From: Halomonas nitroreducens
Lineage (GTDB): Bacteria; Pseudomonadota; Gammaproteobacteria; Pseudomonadales; Halomonadaceae
DNA length: 64,000 nucleotides
Assembly (NCBI RefSeq): GCF_003966155.1
Contig: NZ_RXNS01000009.1
Coordinates: 1-64,000 of the forward strand
Direction: 5' to 3'
A program made the position numbers and the translations under genes. Shown here piece after piece: positions 25,297 through 34,755 of this stretch. The stretch's first letter is position 1. Every line of letters begins with the position of its first letter. The notes beneath the pieces are model-generated. The model searched no databases. It had not been told where the DNA came from and worked only from the letters and a program-made list of their open reading frames with translations.

Positions 25297-25482
25297 GGAA
25301 CCTCCGGAGAGATGGGGCGCCAGAGTAACCAAGAGATCTCGCCGAGAAAAGCGCCATCGTCGCCGGGCTTGCGTTGGTCCACAGGCACGATATGCTAGCG
25401 GAAACAGTGTTCGACTGACGTGATAACCTACTGCGGTGTGGCCGTGCGCCGCCGCTCATCCCCCCGTTCCGCGAGGAATTCG

Positions 25483-26100
25483 ATGGCTCGTCCCAGACAG
25501 CATGCCCCCGAGGCTCTCCACGCCCAGGTGATGGCCGCCTGTGACGCCTGGTTGCAGGACCAGCCGGTGCACGCGCTGTCCCTGCGCTCCCTGGCCCGGG
25601 ACGTCGGCTGCGCGCCCAGTACCCTGCTCAAGCTCTACGGCAGTTTCGGCAATCTCCTGCAGCACGTGAACCTCGAATCCCTGGCACGTCTGCGCACGGC
25701 GATCGACCCGCTGCTCGACGAGCGGGTCCCGGAGGAGCGGCTCAAGGCCCTGGCGATGGCCTACTGGCGGTTCGCCAGGGATGACGCCTACCGCTGGCAG
25801 CTGCTGTTCGACTATCCCCTCGCCCAGGAAGGCGAGCTGGACCGTCGCCAGAGCGACATGATCGAGGCACTCTTCCTGCGCGTGGAGAACACCCTCAAGG
25901 AGTACCAGCCGGCCCTGGGGGATCTCGAAGCGCGGCGGCTGGGGCGTACCCTCTGGGGCAGTGTCCATGGCCTCGTACAGCTGGGGCTCAACGAGCGCCT
26001 GGGCTACTGGCAGAGCGAACCCCTGGAGGTGGACGAGCTCCTCGACCAGCTGCTCTCGACGCTGCTCGCCGGATTGAAGGCGAGGCCGGCCGGCCCGTGA
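25483..26100 (+). CDS. TetR-family transcriptional regulator
   Basis: The 205-residue protein has a TetR helix-turn-helix (about residues 10-55), with LSLRSLARDVGCAPSTLLKLYGSFGNLLQHVN as the recognition region. A TetR_C-like ligand-binding domain follows (WRFARDDAYRWQLLFDYP). It overlaps the start of the acyltransferase gene by 4 nt and probably controls it. The ATG at 25483 has GAGGA at the right distance. Confidence 0.86.
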   Translation: MARPRQHAPEALHAQVMAACDAWLQDQPVHALSLRSLARDVGCAPSTLLKLYGSFGNLLQHVNLESLARLRTAIDPLLDERVPEERLKALAMAYWRFARDDAYRWQLLFDYPLAQEGELDRRQSDMIEALFLRVENTLKEYQPALGDLEARRLGRTLWGSVHGLVQLGLNERLGYWQSEPLEVDELLDQLLSTLLAGLKARPAGP

Positions 26101-26795
26101 CGCTGCTGCTGTGGGGAGCGCCGGCCGCCTTGCTGGCGGCCGGCTGCTGGCGGCTGGCGCGGGCGCCCCGGCCGGCCATCCGCCGCCTGGTGTTCCTTGT
26201 CGTGCACCTGCTCTATCGGCTTCGCTTCCGCGGACGCCGCCATATCCCCGCCTATGGCCCCGCTCTGGTGGTCTGCAACCACGTCAGCTTCGTCGACGCC
26301 TTGGTGGTGGGCGGGGCCAGCCCGCGTCCACTGCGCTTTCTGATGGATCGGCCGATCTACGAATCGCGGGGGCTGCACTGGCTGTTCAAGCTGGTCGGCG
26401 CGATCCCCGTGGACTCCGAGCGGCGGGATCCAGGGGAGCTGCGCCGGGCCTTTGATCAGGTCAGCCAGGCCCTGCGTGCCGGCGAAGTGGTGATGCTGTT
26501 CCCCGAGGGGCGGCTGACGCCGGACGGCGAGGTCCGCCCTTTCCGCCGCGGACTGGAGCTCATCCTGGCCCGGGATGCGGTTCCGGTGGTGCCGGCGGGG
26601 CTGGCCGGGCTGTGGGGCTCCTGGACTTCCAATCGCGGCGGGCGGGCGCTGTCCAAGTGGCCGCGGCGCTTCCGGGCGCGGGTGGCGCTCTACTTCGGCG
26701 AGCCCCTGTCCCCAGAAGCGGCGGGGCGTGACCGGGTCGAGGCGCGGGTCCGGGCACTCAAGGCCGAGGCCGACGATTGGGTCGCCGGGCGCTGA
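26097..26795 (+). CDS. PlsC-type 1-acylglycerol-3-phosphate acyltransferase
   Basis: The 232-residue protein has an N-terminal membrane segment and the acyltransferase motifs NHVSFVD (NHxSxxD, catalytic His and Asp), FPEGRLTPDGEVRPFRRG (FPEG), and a late VPAGLAG. It probably transfers acyl chains to lysophosphatidic acid. The GTG start overlaps the TetR-family gene, suggesting lipid-responsive control (inference). It is also similar to the acyltransferase domain of Aas/LplT-type proteins. Confidence 0.87.
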   Translation: MTLLLWGAPAALLAAGCWRLARAPRPAIRRLVFLVVHLLYRLRFRGRRHIPAYGPALVVCNHVSFVDALVVGGASPRPLRFLMDRPIYESRGLHWLFKLVGAIPVDSERRDPGELRRAFDQVSQALRAGEVVMLFPEGRLTPDGEVRPFRRGLELILARDAVPVVPAGLAGLWGSWTSNRGGRALSKWPRRFRARVALYFGEPLSPEAAGRDRVEARVRALKAEADDWVAGR

Positions 26796-26796
26796 G

Positions 26797-28083
26797 TCAG
26801 GCCTGGGCGACCACGGGGCGACGCAGGGCCTGCCAGCAGCGGGCCGAGGTGATCAGGTTGTCGCGCACCTCGAGGATCTCCATGCGCACCGCGCCAATCT
26901 GCAGGCAGGTCGGGCCGTCCGGAAAGGACTCCAGGTGCTCGAGGATCAACCCGTTGAGGGTCTTGGGGCCGTCGGTGGGCAACTGCCAGCCCAACGACTT
27001 GTTGATGTCGCGGATGTTGGCGGTGCCGTCGATGACGTGGCTGCCGTCCTCCTGGGGGTGGATCTCCTGGTCCTGGCCAGCCACGTCGGTGGTGAACTCG
27101 CCGACGATCTCCTCGAGGATGTCCTCCAGGGTCACCAGGCCTTCCACGTCGCCATACTCGTCCACCACGATACCGATGCGCCGCTTCTGCTTCTGGAAGT
27201 TGAGTAGCTGGGTGTGCAGAGGGGTGGACTCGGGAATGAAGTAGGGCTCGCGGGCTTCCTGAACGATGGCCGCCTTGGTCACCTCGCCCCGTGACAGGAA
27301 GCGTGCCGCGTTGCGCAGGTGGAGCATGCCGATAATGTTGTTGATGTCGCCCTTGTAGACCGGCACCCGGGTATGCTGACTGGTGCGGATCTGGGTGAGG
27401 ATGGCTTCCAGGTCGTCGTCCAGGTCGATGCCCGCCACCTCATGGCGCGGCACCATGATGTCGTTCACCGTGACGTTCTCGAGATCGAGGATCGACACCA
27501 GCATGGCCTGGTGGCGGCGGGGGATCAGCGGCCCGGCCTCGTGGACCACGGTGCGCAGCTCGTCACGGGTCAGGTTGTCGCCGCCGGCCTCGAGGGTCTT
27601 CACGCCGAGCAGGCGCAGCAGGCCATTGGAGATCGCATTGACCAGCCACACCAGCGGGTAGAGCAGCTTGAGCAACGGCTCCAGCACCAGCGAGGCCGGG
27701 TAGGCGATCCGCTCGGGCTTCACCGCGGCATAGGTCTTGGGGGTGACCTCGGCGAAGATCAGGATCACGATGGTCAGGATCAGGGGCGCCACCGCGGGGC
27801 CGGTCACTTCGCCGAAATAGTGGATGGCCAGTACGGTGGCGATCGCCGCCGCCAGATTGTTGACCAGGTTATTGCCGATCAGGATCACGCCGATCAGGCG
27901 GTCCGGGCGACCCAGCAGGCGCATCACGCGCTGGGCCCGACCCTCGCCGCTGTTGGCCCGATGGCTCAGGCGATAGCGGTTGATCGACATCATGCCGGTC
28001 TCGGAACTCGAGAAGAAGGCGGAAAGGCAGATGAGCAGCAGCAGCAGGCCGAACAGCAATCCCAGAGGGAAGTCGTCGCTCAA
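26797..28083 (-). CDS. CorB/CNNM-type HlyC-CorC family transporter
   Basis: The 428-residue protein has four membrane segments of the CNNM (DUF21) domain (about 8-190), with FFSSSETGMMSINRYRL and the PTFAEVTPKT-like FAEVTPKTYA motif. Two CBS domains follow (about 205-330), with VPVYKGDINNIIGML and GIVVDEYGDVEGLVTLEDILEEIVGE. A CorC_HlyC domain closes the protein. The family is linked to Mg2+ and other divalent cation homeostasis. Confidence 0.92.
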   Translation of the reverse strand: MSDDFPLGLLFGLLLLLICLSAFFSSSETGMMSINRYRLSHRANSGEGRAQRVMRLLGRPDRLIGVILIGNNLVNNLAAAIATVLAIHYFGEVTGPAVAPLILTIVILIFAEVTPKTYAAVKPERIAYPASLVLEPLLKLLYPLVWLVNAISNGLLRLLGVKTLEAGGDNLTRDELRTVVHEAGPLIPRRHQAMLVSILDLENVTVNDIMVPRHEVAGIDLDDDLEAILTQIRTSQHTRVPVYKGDINNIIGMLHLRNAARFLSRGEVTKAAIVQEAREPYFIPESTPLHTQLLNFQKQKRRIGIVVDEYGDVEGLVTLEDILEEIVGEFTTDVAGQDQEIHPQEDGSHVIDGTANIRDINKSLGWQLPTDGPKTLNGLILEHLESFPDGPTCLQIGAVRMEILEVRDNLITSARCWQALRRPVVAQA

Positions 28084-28157
28084 GTCGAAGGGTCCTCAAT
28101 CGCGTGTCAGGCTCGAGTTGTAGGGATTGGGCCGCACGGTGTCAAGGACCACCGGCC

Positions 28158-28958
28158 TCAGCCGCGGCTGAGCAGTATCTCGAGGACGAACTTGGTGCCG
28201 AAGTAGGCGAGCAGCAGCGCCAGGTAACCGCCCAGCGTCCAGCGCACCGCGCGCATGCCACGCCAGCCCAGCCAGTGATGGCCGGCCAGCAGGGTGGCGA
28301 AAAGCACCCAGGCGATCAGCGCCAGTACCGTCTTGTGGACCAGGTGTTGGGCGAACATGCTGTCGACGAACACGAAGCCGCTGGCGATCGACAGGGTCAG
28401 CAGGACCATGCCGGCCCAGATCAGCTCGAAGAGGATGCGCTCCATGGTGGTCAGCGGCGGCAGCGACTGGACCACGCCGCGGATGTGATGGTGCCGCAGG
28501 GCCTGGTTCTGAACGCCGAGCAGGATCGCCTGGACGGCGGCGATGGCCAGCAGGGCGAAGGCCAGGGCCGAGCTCAGCGCATGCAGGGCGATGCCCGGGG
28601 TCATGCCCGTGGCGCGCTCCGGGCTTGGCAGCTCGGTGGCCAGCAGCAGGGTCAGAGCCGCCAAGGGGAACAGGCCGGCGGCGACATTGAGCACCGGCTT
28701 GAACAGGCTGACGACGAGCAGTACCAGCACCGCCAGGGCGCTGACCAGCACGGCGCTGGTCGACAGGCCCGGCAGCAGCGACTGCCCCTGCTCGAGCAGG
28801 CCGAAGGCCAGCGGCAGGTGAAAGAGCAGGCCCAGGGCGCCGAAGCTGCGTACCAGCATGGCCCGCGGCGGAACCCGCCGGGCCAGGCTCAGGCCCTGCC
28901 AGGAGGCGGCCGCGATATAGAGGATGAAGGCCATGATGGCAAGTGGGAGCGCGTGCAT
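28158..28958 (-). CDS. Cytochrome c assembly/CcsA-like membrane protein YpjD
   Basis: The 266-residue protein has about eight membrane segments and the CcsA/CcmC-like core. Conserved features include GMTPGIALHALSSALAFALLAIAAVQA (the His in the predicted heme-binding region) and GFVFVDSMFAQHLVHKTVLALIAWVLFA with HHWLGWRG (His cluster). It is the usual neighbour of ffh on the opposite strand, as in many gammaproteobacteria, and its exact role is unproven. Confidence 0.87.
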   Translation of the reverse strand: MHALPLAIMAFILYIAAASWQGLSLARRVPPRAMLVRSFGALGLLFHLPLAFGLLEQGQSLLPGLSTSAVLVSALAVLVLLVVSLFKPVLNVAAGLFPLAALTLLLATELPSPERATGMTPGIALHALSSALAFALLAIAAVQAILLGVQNQALRHHHIRGVVQSLPPLTTMERILFELIWAGMVLLTLSIASGFVFVDSMFAQHLVHKTVLALIAWVLFATLLAGHHWLGWRGMRAVRWTLGGYLALLLAYFGTKFVLEILLSRG

Positions 28959-29073
28959 CGATTGCTATCCGTGCGCCTTCGCCAGCGCCTGACAAGGTGG
29001 AATGGAGCAGCCACTATACCGAATCCTCCCCGCGGCGCACAGCCGGGCGCGGGGAGGCGCGGTGCTCGCGGCA

Positions 29074-29102
29074 TGGAGAGTCGCGGCCACAAGGCGTATA
29101 AT
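29074..29102 (+). promoter_or_regulatory. Probable ffh promoter
   Basis: A consensus -10 TATAAT at 29097-29102 lies 17 bp after TGGAGA (29074-29079), upstream of ffh. Confidence 0.62.
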
Positions 29103-29190
29103 TTTCGGCCATTGCAGGAAAACCCCCACGCCCGTGTCGGCACGGACCATTCCTGGCGGTTTTCCCGGCCATCGTTTGCGGAGAGGCCCT

Positions 29191-30591
29191 ATGTTCCAGA
29201 ACCTCAGCGATCGTCTGTCCCAGACGCTCAAATCGATCAAGGGTCAGGCGCGCCTGACCGAGGACAATGTCAAGGACACCCTGCGCGAGGTGCGCCGCGC
29301 CCTGCTGGAGGCGGATGTCGCCCTGCCGGTGGTCAAGGCGTTCATCGACCGGGTGCGCGAGCGCGCCGTGGGCCAGGAGGTGTCGAAGAGCCTCTCCCCG
29401 GGCCAGCAGTTCGTCAAGATCGTCCAGCAGGAGCTCGAGGCGATCATGGGCGAGGCCAACGAGGGCCTCACCCTGAAGGGGGCGCCGGCGGTGGTGCTGA
29501 TGGCCGGCCTGCAGGGCGCGGGCAAGACCACCTCCGTGGCCAAGCTGGCACGCTACCTGCGTGAGCGCGAGAAGAAGAAGGTGCTGGTGGTCTCGGCCGA
29601 CGTCTATCGTCCGGCGGCCATCGACCAGCTGGAGACCCTGGCCGGCGAGGTGGGCGTCGACTTCTTCCCGTCGCGCTCCGACCAGCAGCCGGTGGCCATC
29701 GCCGAGGCGGCGATCAAGCACGCCAAGATCCAGTTCCACGACGTGGTGCTGGTCGACACCGCTGGCCGGCTGGCCATCGACGAGGCCATGATGGCCGAGA
29801 TCCAGGCGCTGCATCAGGCCGTGACCCCCGACGAGACGCTGTTCGTGGTGGATGCCATGACCGGCCAGGACGCCGCCAATACCGCCAAGGCCTTCCATGA
29901 GGCGCTGCCGCTGACCGGGGTGATCCTCACCAAGGCCGACGGTGACGCCCGGGGCGGGGCGGCGCTGTCGGTGCGCCACATCACCGGCAAGCCGATCAAG
30001 TTCATGGGGGTGGGCGAGAAGGTCGATGCCCTCGAGCCCTTCCACCCGGACCGGGTGGCCTCGCGCATCCTCGGCATGGGCGATATGCTGTCGCTGATCG
30101 AGGAGGCCGAGCGCACCGTCGACAAGGGCAAGGCCGAGAAGCTCGCCAAGAAGGTCAAGAAGGGCGACGGCTTCGATCTCGAGGATTTCCGCGACCAGCT
30201 CCAGCAGCTCAAGAAGATGGGCGGCATGGGCGGCATGTTGGGCAAGCTGCCCGGCATGGGGCAGATGGCCGAGATGGCTCAGGGGCCGGGTCCCGAGAAG
30301 GAACTCGGCAAGCTCGAGGCGCTGATCAACTCCATGACCCCCCAGGAGCGCCGCAAGCCGGACATCATCAACGGCTCGCGCAAGCGCCGCATCGCCGCCG
30401 GTGCCGGCCTGCAGGTGCCGGACCTCAATCGCCTGCTCAAGCAGCACAAGCAGATGCAGAAGATGATGAAAAAGGCGGGCAAGAAGGGCGGCATGCAGAA
30501 GATGATGCGCGGCATGTCCGGCATGATGGGCGGCGGCGGCCCGAGTGGTCCCGGTGGCATGGGTGGCCCGGGCGGCATGCCGTGGCGCTGA
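29191..30591 (+). CDS. ffh: Signal recognition particle protein Ffh
   Basis: The 466-residue SRP54 homologue has the N-domain helix bundle (1-90), the GTPase G-domain with GLQGAGKTTSVAKLA (G1), DTAGRLAID (G3), TKADGDARGG (G4), and a methionine-rich M-domain (about 300-466) ending in a long Met/Gly tail. It binds 4.5S RNA and signal sequences to target membrane proteins through FtsY. The ATG at 29191 has GCGGAGAGG upstream. Confidence 0.96.
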   Translation: MFQNLSDRLSQTLKSIKGQARLTEDNVKDTLREVRRALLEADVALPVVKAFIDRVRERAVGQEVSKSLSPGQQFVKIVQQELEAIMGEANEGLTLKGAPAVVLMAGLQGAGKTTSVAKLARYLREREKKKVLVVSADVYRPAAIDQLETLAGEVGVDFFPSRSDQQPVAIAEAAIKHAKIQFHDVVLVDTAGRLAIDEAMMAEIQALHQAVTPDETLFVVDAMTGQDAANTAKAFHEALPLTGVILTKADGDARGGAALSVRHITGKPIKFMGVGEKVDALEPFHPDRVASRILGMGDMLSLIEEAERTVDKGKAEKLAKKVKKGDGFDLEDFRDQLQQLKKMGGMGGMLGKLPGMGQMAEMAQGPGPEKELGKLEALINSMTPQERRKPDIINGSRKRRIAAGAGLQVPDLNRLLKQHKQMQKMMKKAGKKGGMQKMMRGMSGMMGGGGPSGPGGMGGPGGMPWR

Positions 30592-30624
30592 GGCGGCCGG
30601 TGACGGCCCCTAGGGGCTAAAAAG

Positions 30625-30654
30625 GTTTCCAAGCCGGGGAGATTTCCGTAGAAT
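30625..30654 (+). promoter_or_regulatory. Candidate promoter of the rpsP operon
   Basis: TAGAAT (30649-30654) and GTTTCC (30625-30630) are 18 bp apart and located 150 bp before rpsP. The long leader that follows contains several short inverted repeats. The assignment is moderate. Confidence 0.45.
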
Positions 30655-30806
30655 GCGGCGTCTTCACTGGCAGGACCGCGACCTATCGCGGTCATCGTCG
30701 TGACCGAACGACCCGGTGGCGAGCCCCGGCTCGCGGCCGAACCGATTGTCGAGGGCTTCGGCTCCGACCGACAACCTCCGTAACTCAACCGAAGGACAGT
30801 CAACGC

Positions 30807-31055
30807 ATGGTTACCATTCGTCTGGCACGTGGTGGCGCCAAGAAGCGTCCCTTCTACCACCTGACCGTGACCGATTCCCGCAAGTCGCGCGACGGTCGTT
30901 TCATCGAGCGCCTGGGCTTCTTCAACCCGGTGGCCCGTGGCCAGGAAGAGCGTCTGCGCATCGACCTCGACCGCATCAGCCACTGGCAGGAGCAGGGCGC
31001 CCAGCTGTCCGGCCGTGTCGCCGAGCTGGTCAAGGAAGCCCGCAAGCAGGCCTGA
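30807..31055 (+). CDS. rpsP: 30S ribosomal protein S16
   Basis: The 82-residue protein begins [25 protein letters not shown] and contains [14 protein letters not shown], the core of S16, which helps assemble the 30S subunit. It is the first gene of the rpsP-rimM-trmD-rplS operon. GAAGGACAG lies upstream of the ATG. Confidence 0.97.
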   Translation: MVTIRLARGGAKKRPFYHLTVTDSRKSRDGRFIERLGFFNPVARGQEERLRIDLDRISHWQEQGAQLSGRVAELVKEARKQA

Positions 31056-31093
31056 GTGCCTGACGCGCCCGAATGTCTGACGCAGGATCGCCG

Positions 31094-31645
31094 ATGAGCG
31101 CAACCGCCGAGCGCAACCCGGCCGACGATCACGTGGTGCTGGGCAAGTTGACCAGCCCCTACGGCGTCAAGGGCTGGCTCAAGGTGTATTCGTACACCAG
31201 TCCCATGGAAGGCATCCTCGACTACGAGGCCTGGGTGCTGCGCCATCAGGGACGCTTGGTCCGCTATCGTCTCGCCCAGGGGCGCCCCCATGGCAAGGGT
31301 CTGGTGGCCCGCCTCGAGGGGGTCGAGGGGCGTGAACAGGCCGAAGCCCTGGCCGGTGCCGAGATCCTCCTGCCCAAGGCCGAGCTGCCCGAGCTCAACG
31401 GCGACGACGAGTTCTACTGGTATCAGCTCGAGGGCCTGAAGGTGGTGACCGCCGACGGCGTGCCGTTGGGGCGCATCAGCTACCTGTTCGAGACTGGCGC
31501 CAACGACGTCATGGTCGTCAAGGGGCGCGACGGCGAGGCCGTCGACAGCCGCGAACGGCTGCTGCCCTTCCTGCCCGGCGAGGTCGTGCGTGACGTGGAC
31601 CTCGAGACCGGCGTGATGACCGTCGACTGGGACCCGGAGTTTTGA
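31094..31645 (+). CDS. rimM: Ribosome maturation factor RimM
   Basis: The 183-residue protein binds S19 and helps 16S rRNA maturation in the 30S head. Landmarks are [21 protein letters not shown] (N-domain), the PRC-barrel segment [17 protein letters not shown] and [14 protein letters not shown]. The start at 31094 is preceded by AGGATCG. An in-frame ATG at 31073 is also possible. Its stop overlaps the region before trmD. Confidence 0.95.
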   Translation: MSATAERNPADDHVVLGKLTSPYGVKGWLKVYSYTSPMEGILDYEAWVLRHQGRLVRYRLAQGRPHGKGLVARLEGVEGREQAEALAGAEILLPKAELPELNGDDEFYWYQLEGLKVVTADGVPLGRISYLFETGANDVMVVKGRDGEAVDSRERLLPFLPGEVVRDVDLETGVMTVDWDPEF

Positions 31646-31662
31646 GCCGGAGCGACGCGGCG

Positions 31663-32439
31663 ATGTGGATCGGCGTGGTGTCGCTGTTTCCCGAGATGTT
31701 CGAGGCCCTGACCCGTCAGGGCGTGACGGGCAGAGCGGTGGAAAAGGGACGCATTGCCTTGGAGTTCTGGAATCCCCGGGACTACGCCACCGACCGGCAT
31801 CGCACCGTGGATGATCGCCCCTATGGCGGCGGCCCGGGGATGCTGATGAAGGTCGACACCCTGCGCTCGGCCATCCACGATGCCCGCGCCCGGGCCGAGG
31901 ACGCCACCGGGCAGCGTCCGAGGGTGATCTACCTGTCCCCCCAGGGGCGGCGGCTGGATCAGCGCGGTGCGCAGGAACTGGCGGAAGGCCCCCCCCTGGT
32001 GGTGGTGGCCGGACGCTACGAAGGCATCGATGAGCGGGTGGTGGAAGCCGACATCGATGAGGAGTGGTCGATCGGCGACTATGTGCTGAGCGGCGGCGAA
32101 CTGCCGGCCATGGTGTTGATCGATGCCGCGGCAAGGCTGGTCCCGGGCGTGCTGGGACATCAGGACTCCGCGGTCGAGGACTCCTTCAACGACGGACTGC
32201 TGGACTGTCCGCACTATACCCGTCCCGAGGTCATCGACGGGCGGCGGGTGCCGGAGGTCCTGCTCAGCGGCCATCATGGCGCGATCCGGCGCTGGCGGCT
32301 GAAGCAGTCTCTGGGTCGGACCTGGCTCAGGCGGCCCGACCTGCTGGAAGGCAGGACGTTGACGACCGAGCAGCTGCGCCTGCTCGAGGAGTTCATCGAG
32401 GAATACGCCGACAAGGCGGAGGTGCAGGACGCGCCCTGA
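31663..32439 (+). CDS. trmD: tRNA (guanine-37-N1)-methyltransferase TrmD
   Basis: The 258-residue SPOUT-class methyltransferase starts [25 protein letters not shown]. It carries the knotted SAM site: [21 protein letters not shown], and [14 protein letters not shown]. It modifies G37 next to the anticodon of tRNAs reading CNN codons and prevents frameshifting. The start at 31663 matches the family N-terminus. A TTG at 31642 overlapping rimM is less likely. Confidence 0.96.
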   Translation: MWIGVVSLFPEMFEALTRQGVTGRAVEKGRIALEFWNPRDYATDRHRTVDDRPYGGGPGMLMKVDTLRSAIHDARARAEDATGQRPRVIYLSPQGRRLDQRGAQELAEGPPLVVVAGRYEGIDERVVEADIDEEWSIGDYVLSGGELPAMVLIDAAARLVPGVLGHQDSAVEDSFNDGLLDCPHYTRPEVIDGRRVPEVLLSGHHGAIRRWRLKQSLGRTWLRRPDLLEGRTLTTEQLRLLEEFIEEYADKAEVQDAP

Positions 32440-32563
32440 GGGGCAGCGGACCTGTGTCACCAACAGGACTCCCGTGCCTCGACTCGCTCGAGCGCCGGGA
32501 TCACGACGCACCGGCCAGCAACCGGATCGGGGCGTCAACGCATGTTATCGAGGAGTTATTGTC

Positions 32564-32920
32564 ATGAGCAGCAAGAACAAGGTGATCCAGGCGCTCGAAG
32601 CCGAGCAGATGAGCAAGGAAGTCCCCGCGTTTGCCCCGGGTGACACCGTGGTCGTCCAGGTCCAGGTCAAGGAAGGCAACCGCGAGCGTCTGCAGGCGTT
32701 CGAGGGCGTGGTCATCGGCAAGCGCAACCGCGGCCTGAACTCCGCCTTCACCGTGCGCAAGATCTCCCACGGTGTCGGCGTCGAGCGTACCTTCCAGACC
32801 TACAGCCCGCTGGTCGATTCCATCAGCGTCAAGCGTCGCGGTGACGTGCGCCAGGCCAAGCTGTACTACCTCCGTGAGCGCAGCGGCAAGTCCGCCCGCA
32901 TCAAGGAAAAGCTGGCCTGA
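32564..32920 (+). CDS. rplS: 50S ribosomal protein L19
   Basis: The 118-residue protein contains [46 protein letters not shown], the conserved L19 body at the 30S-50S interface. It is the last gene of the operon. The leader contains ATCGAGGAG before the ATG. Confidence 0.97.
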   Translation: MSSKNKVIQALEAEQMSKEVPAFAPGDTVVVQVQVKEGNRERLQAFEGVVIGKRNRGLNSAFTVRKISHGVGVERTFQTYSPLVDSISVKRRGDVRQAKLYYLRERSGKSARIKEKLA

Positions 32921-32973
32921 GGCAAGTGCCCGCCGGCTTGCGGTGACGTGGCGACCTAGCCCGCATCGACAGC

Positions 32974-33008
32974 GCAACCCCGTCACCGCGACCGCGGGGC
33001 GGGGTTGC
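32974..33008 (+). terminator. Possible terminator after rplS
   Basis: GCAACCCC and GGGGTTGC are 8-bp arms around a GC-rich loop. There is no T-run, so termination is only tentative. Confidence 0.4.
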
Positions 33009-33040
33009 GTCGTTCCGGGGGGGGCGCACGGAGGAGTGCC

Positions 33041-33943
33041 ATGACGGCCAAGCCTGATGACCAGGCCCTGATCGACGCCTTTCTCGACGGCCTCTGGCTG
33101 GAGCAGGGCGTCAGTGACAACACCCTGGCGGCCTATCGCCGCGACCTGGTCGCCTGGTCGGCCTGGCTGGTAGAGCAGGACGGGACGCTGCTGGCGCCCG
33201 CCCCCGAGCTCCTGACGGCCTGGCTTGAAGCGCGCCGCGAGGCCGGCTACCAGCTGCGCAGCAATGCCCGGCTGCTCTCGAGCCTGCGGCGGTTCTATCG
33301 CTGGGCCCTGGCCGAGCAGCGAATCGACCGGGATCCCCTGGCCGAGGTGCGCCTGCCCCGGGTCCGGCCCTCGCTTCCCGAAACCCTGGAGGAAGCCGAG
33401 GTCGAGAGGCTGCTCGAGGCCCCCGACCTCGACACCGACCTGGGCATGCGCGACCGGGCCATGCTGGAGGTGCTCTACGGCGCTGGCCTACGGGTTTCCG
33501 AACTGGTGGGCCTGACCACCGATGCGCTGAACCTGCGCCAGGGGGTGGTCCGGGTGCGTGGCAAGGGCGACAAGGACCGGCTGGTGCCACTGGGGGAGGA
33601 GGCCGTGGACTGGGTGTCGCGTTACTTGCGCACCAGCCGCGGCGCCCTGATGCACGACATCACCCGGCCGGCGCTGTTCCCCGGGCGAGGCGATACCTGC
33701 CTGACCCGCCAGGCCTTCTGGCACCGCATCAAGGCCCACGCCCGCGCCGCGGGCATCGACCGTCCACTGTCGCCGCATACCCTACGACACGCCTTTGCCA
33801 CCCACCTGTTGAATCATGGGGCCAATCTGCGTGTCGTACAGCTGCTGCTGGGCCACAGTGATCTGTCGACCACGCAGATCTATACCCATGTGGCGCAGGT
33901 CCGGCTCGAGGCCCTGCACGCCGATCATCATCCCCGAGGCTGA
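33041..33943 (+). CDS. xerD: Site-specific tyrosine recombinase XerD
   Basis: The 300-residue recombinase has the SAM-like core-binding domain (about 1-100) and the catalytic domain. The active site residues are Arg in GAGLRVSELVGL, Lys in VRGKGDKDRLVPLG, His-x-x-Arg in LSPHTLRHAFATHLL, and His/Tyr in LGHSDLSTTQIYTHV. It acts with XerC at dif to resolve chromosome dimers. GGAGGAG precedes the ATG at 33041. dsbC follows after 3 bp, as is common in gammaproteobacteria. Confidence 0.95.
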   Translation: MTAKPDDQALIDAFLDGLWLEQGVSDNTLAAYRRDLVAWSAWLVEQDGTLLAPAPELLTAWLEARREAGYQLRSNARLLSSLRRFYRWALAEQRIDRDPLAEVRLPRVRPSLPETLEEAEVERLLEAPDLDTDLGMRDRAMLEVLYGAGLRVSELVGLTTDALNLRQGVVRVRGKGDKDRLVPLGEEAVDWVSRYLRTSRGALMHDITRPALFPGRGDTCLTRQAFWHRIKAHARAAGIDRPLSPHTLRHAFATHLLNHGANLRVVQLLLGHSDLSTTQIYTHVAQVRLEALHADHHPRG

Positions 33944-33946
33944 ATC

Positions 33947-34672
33947 ATGAGAGTATCGACCCTAGTCTTCGCCGTCGCCCTGGCGCTGCCCACCCTGGCC
34001 CAGGCCGATGCTGCCGAGCGCCTGGCCGAGCGGCTCGAGGTCAACGGCCAACGCATGCCGGTGGAGCAGGTGGAGGAAACGCCGCTGGCCGGCCTATTCC
34101 AGGTGCGCCTGGAGACCGGCGAGACCTTCTACACCGATGCCACGGGCGGCCACTTCCTGGTCGGCGACCTCTACGAGAACGCCGAGAACGGTCTGGTCAA
34201 CCTGACCGAGCAGGCCCGCAATGCCGAGCGTGCGGCACGCCTCGACGAGATCCCCGAGGCGGAGCGGGTGATCTTCCGCAGCACCGTCGAGCCCCGCGCC
34301 CGGCTGGTGGTGTTCACCGATACCACCTGTCCTTATTGCCGGCGGCTGCACGAGGAAGTCCCGCGGCTCAACGAGATGGGCATCCAGGTCGACTACCTGG
34401 CCTTTCCGCGGGCGGGCATGAATTCGCCGGGTGCCCGGCAGATGCAACAGGTCTGGTGTGCCGCCAACCCCAGCGAGGCGATGTCGGCCGCCAAGCGCGA
34501 TGATGCCCTCGAGGGTGACGCAGACTGCGACAATCCGGTCGAGGAACAGTATCATCTGGGCATGGAGCTCGGCGTGCAGGGCACGCCGGCCATCGTCCTG
34601 CCCGATGGACGCCTGGTGCCCGGCTATGTGCCGGCAGAGCGCCTCGCGGCCATGCTCGGACTGAATGACTGA
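33947..34672 (+). CDS. dsbC: Thiol:disulfide interchange protein DsbC
   Basis: The 241-residue protein has a signal peptide (about 1-20, cut after AQA). An N-terminal dimerisation domain (about 25-85) is followed by a thioredoxin domain with the active site TDTTCPYCRRLH. A second conserved cysteine pair lies in VWCAANPS and DADCDNP. It isomerises wrong disulfides in the periplasm. It is cotranscribed with xerD. Confidence 0.95.
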   Translation: MRVSTLVFAVALALPTLAQADAAERLAERLEVNGQRMPVEQVEETPLAGLFQVRLETGETFYTDATGGHFLVGDLYENAENGLVNLTEQARNAERAARLDEIPEAERVIFRSTVEPRARLVVFTDTTCPYCRRLHEEVPRLNEMGIQVDYLAFPRAGMNSPGARQMQQVWCAANPSEAMSAAKRDDALEGDADCDNPVEEQYHLGMELGVQGTPAIVLPDGRLVPGYVPAERLAAMLGLND

Positions 34673-34755
34673 TCGCCGCGCCGACGAGCGCCGGCGGCGG
34701 GCCCCCAGGGGGCCTCCATTACGCTGTGACACACGCCAGACAAGGGGGAATGACA